NCBI RefSeq assembly: GCF_001189515.2
Contig: NZ_CP012069.2
Coordinates: 2,728,001-2,792,000 of the forward strand
Length of the DNA: 64,000 bases
DNA from: Olsenella sp. oral taxon 807
GTDB lineage: Bacteria; Actinomycetota; Coriobacteriia; Coriobacteriales; Atopobiaceae
Direction: 5' to 3'
Under the pieces are notes generated by a model. That model searched no databases. It worked only from the letters and a program-made list of their open reading frames with translations, and was not told where the DNA came from. Positions 54,584-62,342 of this stretch are shown one piece after another. A program made the position numbers and the translations under genes. Every line of letters begins with the position of its first letter. Within the stretch, counting starts at the first letter, position 1.

Positions 54584-56146
54584 CTAGGTATTACAGGGCG
54601 TCTGGTCTGCAGCAGCGAGCTCGCACTCAGTCTCATCGGGGTCACAGTTCACGTAAAAGCTGATGTTGGCAAGGATCTTCGTGTAGGGACCGGCGTGCTC
54701 ATTTCTCACGTAGACGTCGTAGCTGCAGTCGTCAAAGGGGTTGAGGTCGGGTGCACGCAGCCTCTGTTCATCGGCCACCTCGTCGTGAAAGACGTCCGTC
54801 GCGCTGGCAAGGACGCACACCGTCTCAAAGAGGAGGTCGAGCATCTCCCCGTATGCACCCTCGCCCAACGCCCCGCCGTAGACGATGTCATCTTGCAGGT
54901 CCTGGTAGGACAGACCGTCACGGTGCTCATCCATGACGAACCAGATGCGCTCCCCCTTGAGGCTGACCCAGCCAAGCGAGGAAGAGGCGTACACCCGAAA
55001 GTCACCCTCCCGCCCGTTGAGGTAGAGGGTGATGGCGTCGCCCCTGTCAGCCTCATCCCTCGGGTCGAGCTCAAAGGACAAGAACCGGGAGACCTCGCTT
55101 CGCTGAAGTCTTCGCACGAGGCCATAGACCCTCAAGCGCAGCGAGCCTGGCTCCCGCCCCTTTGAGTCCTCGTCCTGTGACCAAGCCAAAGATCTCGTAG
55201 CGTTCGCGCAAGGCGAGGCAGAGGGGGTGCCGTGCGCCCACACCCAAGTGCCCGAAAGGGCGGGGCCATAGCGAAGTGCGAGCTTACGTGCATCCAACTC
55301 GCAGGAGCCGTCCTCCCTCGCCCAGTTGCCGCTGTACGGGGGCGTCATGGGCGGATTGGGAGGGCTCGACTGCCGCGTGCGATAACCAGAGAAGGACACG
55401 CAGGGTCGAAAGGAGAACGCAGGACCAAGCCGCAGCTCCCGCAGACTCGAGCAGCCAAAGAGCATGTAGGCCAGATCCTCCGCCCTCGACGTGTCCCAAC
55501 CTGAAAGATCGAGCGAGGAGAGGGACGAGCAGCCAAAAAACGTATGGGACAGATCGGTCACCTTGGACGTGTCCCAACAAGAGACATCCAAGGCCAAGAG
55601 CGAGGAGCAGTTACAGAACGTCTCGTGCAGGTTTCTTAGCTTGGGCACGGTCCAGCCCGTGAGGTTAAGGGTGGAGAGCGAGTTGCAATCCTTGAACATG
55701 CTGGACATGTCCTCAACCCGTGACGTGTCCCAGCCCGAGAGGTCGAGCCGCTCGAGCGAGGAGCAGCCCTCGAACATGCTAGACATGTCCTCCACCTTAG
55801 ACACGTCGAGGCCTGCAAGATCCATGCTCACACAGCTGTCAGAGTTCCAGAACAGAGTTTCTGCCCTGCCAATCAAGTGCACTGTCCCGAGCACTCGGAC
55901 GGCATGGACCTTGTTCTGCGTGTGCCAAATGCCACGCGTAAACTGAGTAAAGACGCTTGTCCCACGCTTCTCTCCCTTTGCTGTTCCCTCCCTCTGTCCA
56001 GGGGCGGGAGCGATCCAGAAGGTACCATCCGCGTCGAGCCCACAGCGGCAGCTGTCCCATGCGGTCCACGTGGCGACGGCTGGCTCTTCGAGGGCTGCCG
56101 CGTCCGATCTCTTGGAAGACGCGCTCCCGCAGGGCATCTCGCACAT
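54584..56146 (-). CDS. DUF285 leucine-rich repeats fused to array domain (5 repeats)
   Basis: A 520-residue protein. An N-terminal WDSCRCGLDADGTFWIAP segment is followed by five DUF285/BspA repeats of 23 residues (LDLSGWDTSRVEDMSSMF type, about 105-240) and a C-terminal domain shared by all genes of this operon (LQRSEVSRFLSFEL, LYLNGREGDF, SYDVYVRNEHAGPY, NISFYVNCD). BspA repeats usually sit in secreted adhesins, but there is no signal peptide here. ATG 56146 follows the previous stop by one base and GGGAGG by eight; ATG 56179 would overlap it. Last gene of the operon. Confidence 0.75.
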   Translation of the reverse strand: MCEMPCGSASSKRSDAAALEEPAVATWTAWDSCRCGLDADGTFWIAPAPGQREGTAKGEKRGTSVFTQFTRGIWHTQNKVHAVRVLGTVHLIGRAETLFWNSDSCVSMDLAGLDVSKVEDMSSMFEGCSSLERLDLSGWDTSRVEDMSSMFKDCNSLSTLNLTGWTVPKLRNLHETFCNCSSLLALDVSCWDTSKVTDLSHTFFGCSSLSSLDLSGWDTSRAEDLAYMLFGCSSLRELRLGPAFSFRPCVSFSGYRTRQSSPPNPPMTPPYSGNWAREDGSCELDARKLALRYGPALSGTWVWAHGTPSASPCANATRSLAWSQDEDSKGREPGSLRLRVYGLVRRLQRSEVSRFLSFELDPRDEADRGDAITLYLNGREGDFRVYASSSLGWVSLKGERIWFVMDEHRDGLSYQDLQDDIVYGGALGEGAYGEMLDLLFETVCVLASATDVFHDEVADEQRLRAPDLNPFDDCSYDVYVRNEHAGPYTKILANISFYVNCDPDETECELAAADQTPCNT

Positions 56147-56147
56147 C

Positions 56148-58040
56148 TCAGGACCTCCCACTCTTGCTTGGACGGACATCGCAGTTCACGTGGAAGGTGA
56201 CGTTGGCGAGCGTCTTCGTGTAGGGCTCAGAATGGGTATTCCTCACGTAGACGTCGTAGCGGAAGTCATCAAAGGGGTTGAGGTCGCGGGCGTGCGCCCT
56301 CTTCTCGGCTACCGTCTCTGTATGGTAGACGTCAGTCGCACCAGCAAAGGAGCGCACCGTCTCAAAGAGGAGCGCAGCCACCTCAGAGGAGGTCACGCTC
56401 TCGATCGCACCCCCATAGACGATGCCACCTCGCAGATCCTGGTAGGTCAGCCTGTCCCTGAAGCTCTCCGTGACAAACCAGACGAGCTCATCTCTGCAAT
56501 GGACCTGAGAAAACGGGGAGGCAATGCTCAGCCAGAAGTCCCCATCCAGTCCATTGAGGTAGGGGGAGGGAACACCTGGCCTCCCGCACCCAATCCCCCG
56601 CTCGGACGAGAAGGTCAAAAAGTTAGAAAAGTCGCTACACTCAAGCCTTTCTTCGAAGAAGATGAATTCCTTGCTGGAGAGGTCGATACCGTAGGAGGGC
56701 GGACGTTCCGCCTCTGGCACCTGGAGAACACCGACGCTCACTCCATAGCACACGATTCTTTCCGCACCTTCGTCCCTCTCGGGTGGCTCACCAACAGCCT
56801 GGGTATCCGTCGTCCGCACCCACGTGCCCGCAGGGGAGACTTCGCGCCCCTCTGCCAACTCGGCTGCCTTTATCCTATCTGCTCCATCCTCACGGACCCA
56901 ATTGTTGTTATAGGAAATCCCCATTGAGGAGTCGGGAAGCTTGACCCAGGCGGTTTCCTCTTGAAGGAGGTAGGGCAGAAAGGGGCACCGGGGGCCAAGT
57001 CTCACCTCGCGCAGGCTCGAACACCCACGTAGCAGGTTGCCAAGATCCCTCTCGCCTGACATGTCCCAACCCGAGAGGTCAAGGGAGGTAAGGGACGCGC
57101 AGTCTGCGAACAGGCCGGACATCGTCCTTGCCCTGCGCACGTTCCAGCCCGAGACGTCAAGACACTTGAGGGAAGAACAGCTGCTAAACATGCTATACAT
57201 CTCCTCCACCCCGGACATGTCCCAACCCGAGACGTCGAGGGAGGCGAGCGAGAAACAGTTCGAGAACATACCGGAAGTAACTGCCACCTGCGACATGTCC
57301 CAACCCGAGACGTCGAGGGAGGCGAGCGAATTGCAGTCCGAGAACATGTAGTCGGTAAACTTCACCCGTGACATGTCCCAACCTGACATATCGACGGAGA
57401 CGAGCTTTCTGCAGGAGGAAAACATGCACGACATCCCCGCTACCCTCGATGTGTTCCAACCTGAGAGGTCAAGGGAGACGAGCGAGGAGCAGGTGCAGAA
57501 CATGCGCACTGTAGAATACACCTTTGAGGTGTCCCAACCCAAAAGGTCGAGGTTCACAAGTCCCCTGCAGTCATTGAACACAGCCTCCATGGACCTCACC
57601 CCCGAGGTATCCCAACCCGAAAGATCAAGGGAGGTAAGGGATAGGCAGCGATAGAACATCCGGGTCATGTCCTGCAGCCCGGACGTGTCGAGTCCAGTAA
57701 GATCCATGTCCTTGCAGTGCGTAAGGCCCGCGAACATGCGGTTGGCATAGCCGACAAGGTGGACGGTGCCGAGCGCCTTTACGGATCGTATGTCCTTGGA
57801 CCGGGATCGCCACGGAGCTCCATTGCCGTAGCTGGACTCTATCCATGTCTCGCCCTTTGGCAGGCTCTGCGCCGTTCCCTCCGTCCGACCTGCGGCAGGG
57901 GTGATCCAAAGCGTGCCTCCCGCGTCGATCCCCCAGCGGCAGCTGCCCCACGAGTGCCACCCGCCTACGATGGTGTCATTGATGGGCGCGGCGTCCTCTG
58001 AGGTGCGGGGGGCACCCTCGCACTGGCCCGTCTTGTCCAT
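56148..58040 (-). CDS. DUF285 leucine-rich repeats fused to array domain (9 repeats)
   Basis: A 630-residue protein with the same plan as its neighbour: WGSCRWGIDAGGTLWITP, nine 23-residue DUF285 repeats (about 111-325, e.g. LDVSGWDMSGVEEMYSMF), a 120-residue joining region, and the operon's shared domain (LECSDFSNFLTF, YLNGLDGDFWLS, FRYDVYVRNTHSEPY, NVTFHVNCD). No signal peptide or anchor. The difference in repeat number from the neighbour shows expansion or loss of units. ATG is one base after the previous stop (TAGcATG). Confidence 0.75.
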   Translation of the reverse strand: MDKTGQCEGAPRTSEDAAPINDTIVGGWHSWGSCRWGIDAGGTLWITPAAGRTEGTAQSLPKGETWIESSYGNGAPWRSRSKDIRSVKALGTVHLVGYANRMFAGLTHCKDMDLTGLDTSGLQDMTRMFYRCLSLTSLDLSGWDTSGVRSMEAVFNDCRGLVNLDLLGWDTSKVYSTVRMFCTCSSLVSLDLSGWNTSRVAGMSCMFSSCRKLVSVDMSGWDMSRVKFTDYMFSDCNSLASLDVSGWDMSQVAVTSGMFSNCFSLASLDVSGWDMSGVEEMYSMFSSCSSLKCLDVSGWNVRRARTMSGLFADCASLTSLDLSGWDMSGERDLGNLLRGCSSLREVRLGPRCPFLPYLLQEETAWVKLPDSSMGISYNNNWVREDGADRIKAAELAEGREVSPAGTWVRTTDTQAVGEPPERDEGAERIVCYGVSVGVLQVPEAERPPSYGIDLSSKEFIFFEERLECSDFSNFLTFSSERGIGCGRPGVPSPYLNGLDGDFWLSIASPFSQVHCRDELVWFVTESFRDRLTYQDLRGGIVYGGAIESVTSSEVAALLFETVRSFAGATDVYHTETVAEKRAHARDLNPFDDFRYDVYVRNTHSEPYTKTLANVTFHVNCDVRPSKSGRS

Positions 58041-58041
58041 G

Positions 58042-58638
58042 CTAGTCCCTCTTGCCCGGAGCGTCGCAGTTCACGTGAAAGCTGATATTGGCGAGCGTCT
58101 TCCTGTAGGGAGCGGTGTGGGCGTTTTTTACATAGACGTCGTAGGAGCTATCCCTGATCTGATCGAAGCTCGGTGAATGCCACCTCTTTGCATCGGCCTC
58201 CTCATCGTGGGAGACGTCGGTCGCTCCCGCAAAGATACGCACCACCTCACAGGCGAGGTCGATCAGCTCGGCCCTAGGTCTGTCCAAAATCGGCCCATTG
58301 TAGATGATGTCCCCATAGACATCCTCGTAGCCATAGGTATCCCTGGCTGAATCCTCGATGAACCGCACGAGCTCGCCCCTGAAGCAGACGTCAAGAGTGT
58401 CGGAGCCAAAGCCAACGTAGAAATCACCGACCCTCCCATTAAGGTTCAGGCAAAACCCACCATCGCTCTCCTCCTGGAGGTCATAGGTCAAAAACCGCGA
58501 GACCTGGCTTCGCTGGAGCCTTCGCATGAACCAATCAACCTCGGCGCGGGTGAAGTCATCGCCCCTCTCGACGAGGCCAACCGGCCCGTCCCCAACCCAA
58601 TACGCGTGCCTCACCCTTCTGCGAATTATTCTGCCCAT
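58042..58638 (-). CDS. Array-domain protein A4 (predicted immunity)
   Basis: A 198-residue A-type member: LQRSQVSRFLTYDL, LNLNGRVGDFYVGF, EVVRIFAGATDVSHDE, SYDVYVKNAHTAPYRKTLAN, ending HVNCD-APGKRD. The family is unknown to me; it is soluble and acidic. GGGGGGAT precedes the ATG. Member of the operon headed by the deaminase-like secreted protein, which suggests an antitoxin role. Confidence 0.68.
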   Translation of the reverse strand: MGRIIRRRVRHAYWVGDGPVGLVERGDDFTRAEVDWFMRRLQRSQVSRFLTYDLQEESDGGFCLNLNGRVGDFYVGFGSDTLDVCFRGELVRFIEDSARDTYGYEDVYGDIIYNGPILDRPRAELIDLACEVVRIFAGATDVSHDEEADAKRWHSPSFDQIRDSSYDVYVKNAHTAPYRKTLANISFHVNCDAPGKRD

Positions 58639-58679
58639 GCGTATCCCCCCAACCGACTACCCCCAGATAGGCAGGCGAC

Positions 58680-59306
58680 TTAGCCGCCATCTGCCTCCAC
58701 GCTACACCTCCTCACCCAGTCTACTCCCGTGGCGTCACAGTTCACGTAGAGGGTGATGTTGGCGAAAGTCCTCGTGTGGGGGACCGCGTGGGCATTTCTC
58801 ACGTAGACGTCGTAGCGACAGTCGCGAAACTCACTGAAATTGTGCTCACGTCACCTCCACTCGGGAAGCGTCTCGTCATGGAAGATGCCCTCCGCGCCTG
58901 CGAAGATGCACACCACCTCAAAGAGAAGCCCGAGCACCTCCTCGTGGGACCCGCCCTCCATGGGGCCGCCGTAGACGACCTCACCCTGCACGTCCTGATG
59001 AGCGGTGAGACTCCTGAAGCGCTCGGGAACGAACCAGCCGGCCTCCCACATGCAGCAGACGTCTAGGTTGTAGGGATCAATGCCTGCGTTGAAGCCCCCC
59101 GTCTCCCAGTGAAAAGCAGGCTGAAGCCGTACTCCCTCTCGTCGATCTCGTCGGCGTCGTAGGAGAGGAAGCGCGAGACGTCGCTGCACTAGCCTGTCTA
59201 TGAGGTGGCGGCGGGCCTCTTCCCACGAGAATTCCATCCCCCTGGGTGGAGGGTCCAGCCAGCGTCCCCGCTCAACGTAGATCCGCACCTCGCCCTCGTC
59301 CGCCAT
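58680..59306 (-). pseudogene. Broken array-domain gene A3
   Basis: From ATG 59306 (GGAGGAGC upstream) the frame matches the family, then is shifted over about 59187-59100, where the true sequence DVSRFLSYDADEID is found in another frame. It returns to phase at NLDVCCMWEAGWF and meets an in-frame TGA at 58851-58853 (EWR-stop), after which REHNFSEFRDCRYDVYVRNA continues to a stop at 58680. Two compensating frameshifts plus one nonsense codon. Confidence 0.75.
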
Positions 59307-59387
59307 AGCCAAGCTCCTCCCGAAGACCTCCCGACGAGCCCGGGGTCTCACGGGCACGGCCCTGCGCAGCCGGGTCCCGGGCGGACC

Positions 59388-60035
59388 CTAGCCGAGCTCC
59401 ACCTCCCACGGTCCCTCCCACGGCCAGTCCTTCCACTCGGTGTCACAGTTCACGTGGAAGGTGATGTTGGCAAGCGTCCTCCTGTAGGGGCCGGTGTGGG
59501 CGTTTCGCACGTAGACGTCGTAGATGCAGTCGCCGAAGTCCCCGAAGTCCGACTCGCGCCACTTCCACGCCGGGCGGGTCTCCTCGTGGAAGGCGTCCGT
59601 CGCGCCGGCGAAGACGCGCACAACCTCGAAGACGAGGTCGAGGATCTCCTCGTGGGTCCTGCCCGAGATCGGCCCGGCGTAGACGACCTCCCCGTATGCG
59701 GCGTCGCGGGAGATCCCGACGCGGTAGGCCTCGTCGGCGAGGTGGACGCACTCCCCGAGGCAGCAGACCTCGCAGGACCGGGCGTCGAGGTGGGCGTAGA
59801 ACCCGCCGACCCACCCGTTCAGGTACAGGCTGTAGTCGTCGTTGCGCTCGTCGTGGAGCCGGTAGGAGAGGAAGCGCGAGGCGTCGCTTCGCTGGAGCCT
59901 CCCCATGAGCCAGTCGGCCTCCTCGCGCGAGAAGCCCGGGTCCCGCAGGCCCCGCCGCTCCCGCAGGGCCGCCGGGCCCGCCTCCGCCGACCACGCGCGG
60001 GCGAGGCGCCTGCGCTCCCCGGCCTCGGCGCCCAC
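59388..60035 (-). CDS. Array-domain protein A2 (predicted immunity)
   Basis: A 215-residue A-type member: REEADWLMGRLQRSDASRFL, LYLNGWVGGFYAHLD, VVYAGPISGRTHEEILDLVF, YDVYVRNAHTGPYRRTLANI. The GTG start follows the B2 stop by one base (TAGcGTG). The C-terminal 110 residues are almost identical to A1; the region after LNGWVG is variable, so that is where partner specificity might be. Confidence 0.7.
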   Translation of the reverse strand: MGAEAGERRRLARAWSAEAGPAALRERRGLRDPGFSREEADWLMGRLQRSDASRFLSYRLHDERNDDYSLYLNGWVGGFYAHLDARSCEVCCLGECVHLADEAYRVGISRDAAYGEVVYAGPISGRTHEEILDLVFEVVRVFAGATDAFHEETRPAWKWRESDFGDFGDCIYDVYVRNAHTGPYRRTLANITFHVNCDTEWKDWPWEGPWEVELG

Positions 60036-60036
60036 G

Positions 60037-60690
60037 CTAGACCCCCTCCCCCGCGGCCGGCGCGGGGAGGTCGCCGAACCCCTCCCAGTCTGCCGGCTCG
60101 GCGTCGCGGTTCACGTGGAGGGTGATGTTGTCGAGGGAGAGCAGGTAGGGCCCCGTGTGGTCGTTTCGCACGTAGACGTCGTAGGAGCGCCCCGAGAAGG
60201 GGTCGCCCGCCGGGCCGTCCCACCCGCCGGGCCGGCGCAGCTCGTCGTGGAAGACGCCCGTCGCCCCCGCGAGGGCGCGCACCAGGGCATAAAGGAGCGC
60301 GAGGACCTCCCTCTGGGTCCTGCCCGAGATGGGCCCGGCGTAGGCGACGTCGCCCTCCCCGACCCGGGGCGCCACCTCGGCCCTGACGCGCTCGTCGACG
60401 AGCCAGACGCGCTCCCCCATGATGCGGACCCTGGCGATGCCGGGCTCCGACTCCACCCTGAAGTCGCCGTCCGGCCCGTTGAGGCACAGCGCGTGCCCGC
60501 GCTCGCCCTCCTTCTTAGGATCGCAGGTCATGAAGCGCGAGACGTCGCTCATCGCGAGGGAGTCGGAGAGCTCCCAGGCCGCGTCGAGGTCCATGAGGCC
60601 CGTCCGCTCGACGAACCTCCGCAGTTGGGGCACCTCGGACCACTCCACCTCCACCGGGTAGTTGAACCTCCTGCGTACCGTCTCCCCCAC
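60037..60690 (-). CDS. Array-domain protein B2 (predicted immunity)
   Basis: A 217-residue B-type member: GETVRRRFNYPVEVEWSEV, SLAMSDVSRFMTCD, LCLNGPDGDFRVE, YAGPISGRTQREVLALLYAL, SYDVYVRNDHTGPYLLSLDN. It shares the core with the A type but has its own N-terminal 60 residues. GTG 60690 is chosen from GGGAGGCGAGG upstream and equal length with B1; the longer frame to 60867 crosses the leader. Confidence 0.7.
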   Translation of the reverse strand: MGETVRRRFNYPVEVEWSEVPQLRRFVERTGLMDLDAAWELSDSLAMSDVSRFMTCDPKKEGERGHALCLNGPDGDFRVESEPGIARVRIMGERVWLVDERVRAEVAPRVGEGDVAYAGPISGRTQREVLALLYALVRALAGATGVFHDELRRPGGWDGPAGDPFSGRSYDVYVRNDHTGPYLLSLDNITLHVNRDAEPADWEGFGDLPAPAAGEGV

Positions 60691-60800
60691 CCTCGCCTCC
60701 CTGTCCGTTGCGGCGCATCGCGCCAATTTACCGTTGTTGGCTCGCTCGCTACCGTTGGAAGCATATGTAGCACGAGTGGACGTTGGGTGGAGTGAAGTAG
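60691..60800 (-). promoter_or_regulatory. Internal leader/promoter region before B2
   Basis: Contains the block CCACTCGTGCTACATATGCT, which also lies before the toxin-like gene (63781-63800 region), and the hairpin GGCGCGATGCGCC, also found before B1 (62268-62280). Probably a secondary promoter carried along with the duplicated unit. Confidence 0.45.
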
Positions 60801-60948
60801 CCTGCGAGCGGCGCGGGAGGGTCGGCTGGAGACTCTTAGCCCCATACGCGCGTCCTGCGGCGCGCACCTCATGCAGGCGACTCAGCCGCCACCCGCCTCC
60901 ATGCTACGCCACGGGCACGGCCCCGCGCAGCCGGGTCCCGGGCGGACC

Positions 60949-61587
60949 TTAGCCGAGCTCCACCTCCCACGGCCCCTCCCACGGCTGGTCCCCCCACTCG
61001 GTGTCGCAGTTCACGTGGAAGGTGATGTTGGAAAGCGTCCTCCTGTAGGGGCCGGTGTGGTCGTTTCGCACGTAGACGTCGTAGATGCAGTCGCCGAAGT
61101 CCCCGAAGTCCGACTCGCGCCACTTCCACGCCGGGCGGGTCTCCTCGTGGAAGACGCCCGTCGCGCCGGCGAAGACGCGCACCACCTCGAAGACGAGGTC
61201 GAGGATCTCCTCGTGGGTCCTGCCCGAGATCGGCCCGGCGTAGACGACCTCCTCCCAGGCGGTGTCGCAGGAGATCCCGACGCGGTAGTCCTCGTCGGCG
61301 AGGTGGACGCACTCCCCGAGGCAGTAGACCTCGCAGGACAGGGCGTCAAGGCTGACGTAGAGCTCGCCGACCCATCCGTTCAGGTACAGGCTGTAGCCGT
61401 CGTCGTCCTCGCCAATGATCTGGTAGGAGAGGAAGCGCGAGACGTCGCTTCGCTGGAGCCTCCCCATGAGCCAGGCGGCCTCCTCGCGCGAGAAGCCCAG
61501 GCCCCGTCGAACCCGCAGGTCAGCCGGGCCCGCCTCCACAGGCCACGCGCGGGCGAAGCGCCTGCGCTCCCCCACCTCGGCGCCCAC
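60949..61587 (-). CDS. Array-domain protein A1 (predicted immunity)
   Basis: A 212-residue A-type member (REEAAWLMGRLQRSDVSRFL, LYLNGWVGELYVSLD, VVYAGPISGRTHEEILDLVF, YDVYVRNDHTGPYRRTLSNI). GTG one base after the B1 stop (TAGcGTG). B1-A1 and B2-A2 are a duplication with a period of about 1.55 kb. Confidence 0.7.
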   Translation of the reverse strand: MGAEVGERRRFARAWPVEAGPADLRVRRGLGFSREEAAWLMGRLQRSDVSRFLSYQIIGEDDDGYSLYLNGWVGELYVSLDALSCEVYCLGECVHLADEDYRVGISCDTAWEEVVYAGPISGRTHEEILDLVFEVVRVFAGATGVFHEETRPAWKWRESDFGDFGDCIYDVYVRNDHTGPYRRTLSNITFHVNCDTEWGDQPWEGPWEVELG

Positions 61588-61588
61588 G

Positions 61589-62242
61589 CTAGCCCCCCGC
61601 CCCCGCAGCCGGTGCGGGGAAGCTGCCGAACCCCTCCCAGTCTGCCGGCTCGGCGTCGCGGTTCACGTGGAGGGTGATGTTATCGAGGGAGAGCAGGTAG
61701 GGTCCGGTGTGGTCGTTTCGCACGTAGATGTCGTAGGAGCGCCCCGAGAAGGGGTCGCCCGCCGGGCCGTCCCACCCGCCCGGCCGGCGCAGCTCGTCGT
61801 GGAAGACGCCCGTCGCCCCCGCGAGGGCGCGCACCAGGGCGTGGAGGAGCATGAGGACCTCCCCCCGGGCCCTGCCCGAGATTGACCCGGCGTAGGCGAC
61901 GTCGCCCTCCCTGACCCGGGGGGCTGCCTCCCCCCTGGCGCGCTCGTCGACGAACCAGATGCACTCCCCCATGATGCGGACCTTGGCGAGGTCGTGCTCA
62001 ATCTCGACCCTGAAGTCGCCGTCCGGCCCGTTGAGGCACAGCGTGCGCCCGCGCTCGCCCTCCATCTTAAACTCGTAGGTCATGAAGCGCGAGACGTCGC
62101 TTCCCTGGAGGGTGCGCGAGAGGTCCCTCGCAGCGCCGAAGCCCACGAGGCCCAACCTCTCGCGCTCCCGCACCCAAGCGAGCACCCTAGGCCACTCCAC
62201 CCCCACCGGGTAGTTGAACCTCCTGCGTACCGTCTCCCCCAC
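61589..62242 (-). CDS. Array-domain protein B1 (predicted immunity)
   Basis: A 217-residue B-type member, first after the secreted deaminase-like gene: GETVRRRFNYPVGVEWPRV, LQGSDVSRFMTYEF, LCLNGPDGDFRVEIE, SYDIYVRNDHTGPYLLSLDN. GTG 62242 follows GGGGAGGCGAGG. A 100-base leader separates it from the toxin stop. The open frame reaching 62581 overlaps the toxin gene and is not used. Confidence 0.7.
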   Translation of the reverse strand: MGETVRRRFNYPVGVEWPRVLAWVRERERLGLVGFGAARDLSRTLQGSDVSRFMTYEFKMEGERGRTLCLNGPDGDFRVEIEHDLAKVRIMGECIWFVDERARGEAAPRVREGDVAYAGSISGRARGEVLMLLHALVRALAGATGVFHDELRRPGGWDGPAGDPFSGRSYDIYVRNDHTGPYLLSLDNITLHVNRDAEPADWEGFGSFPAPAAGAGG

Positions 62243-62342
62243 CCTCGCCTCCCCGCTCGTTGCGGCGCATCGCGCCGATTTGCCGTTGTTGGCTCGCTCA
62301 TTATCGCATATAGAGCGGACCTGCTTCTTACGAGAGCCGACC

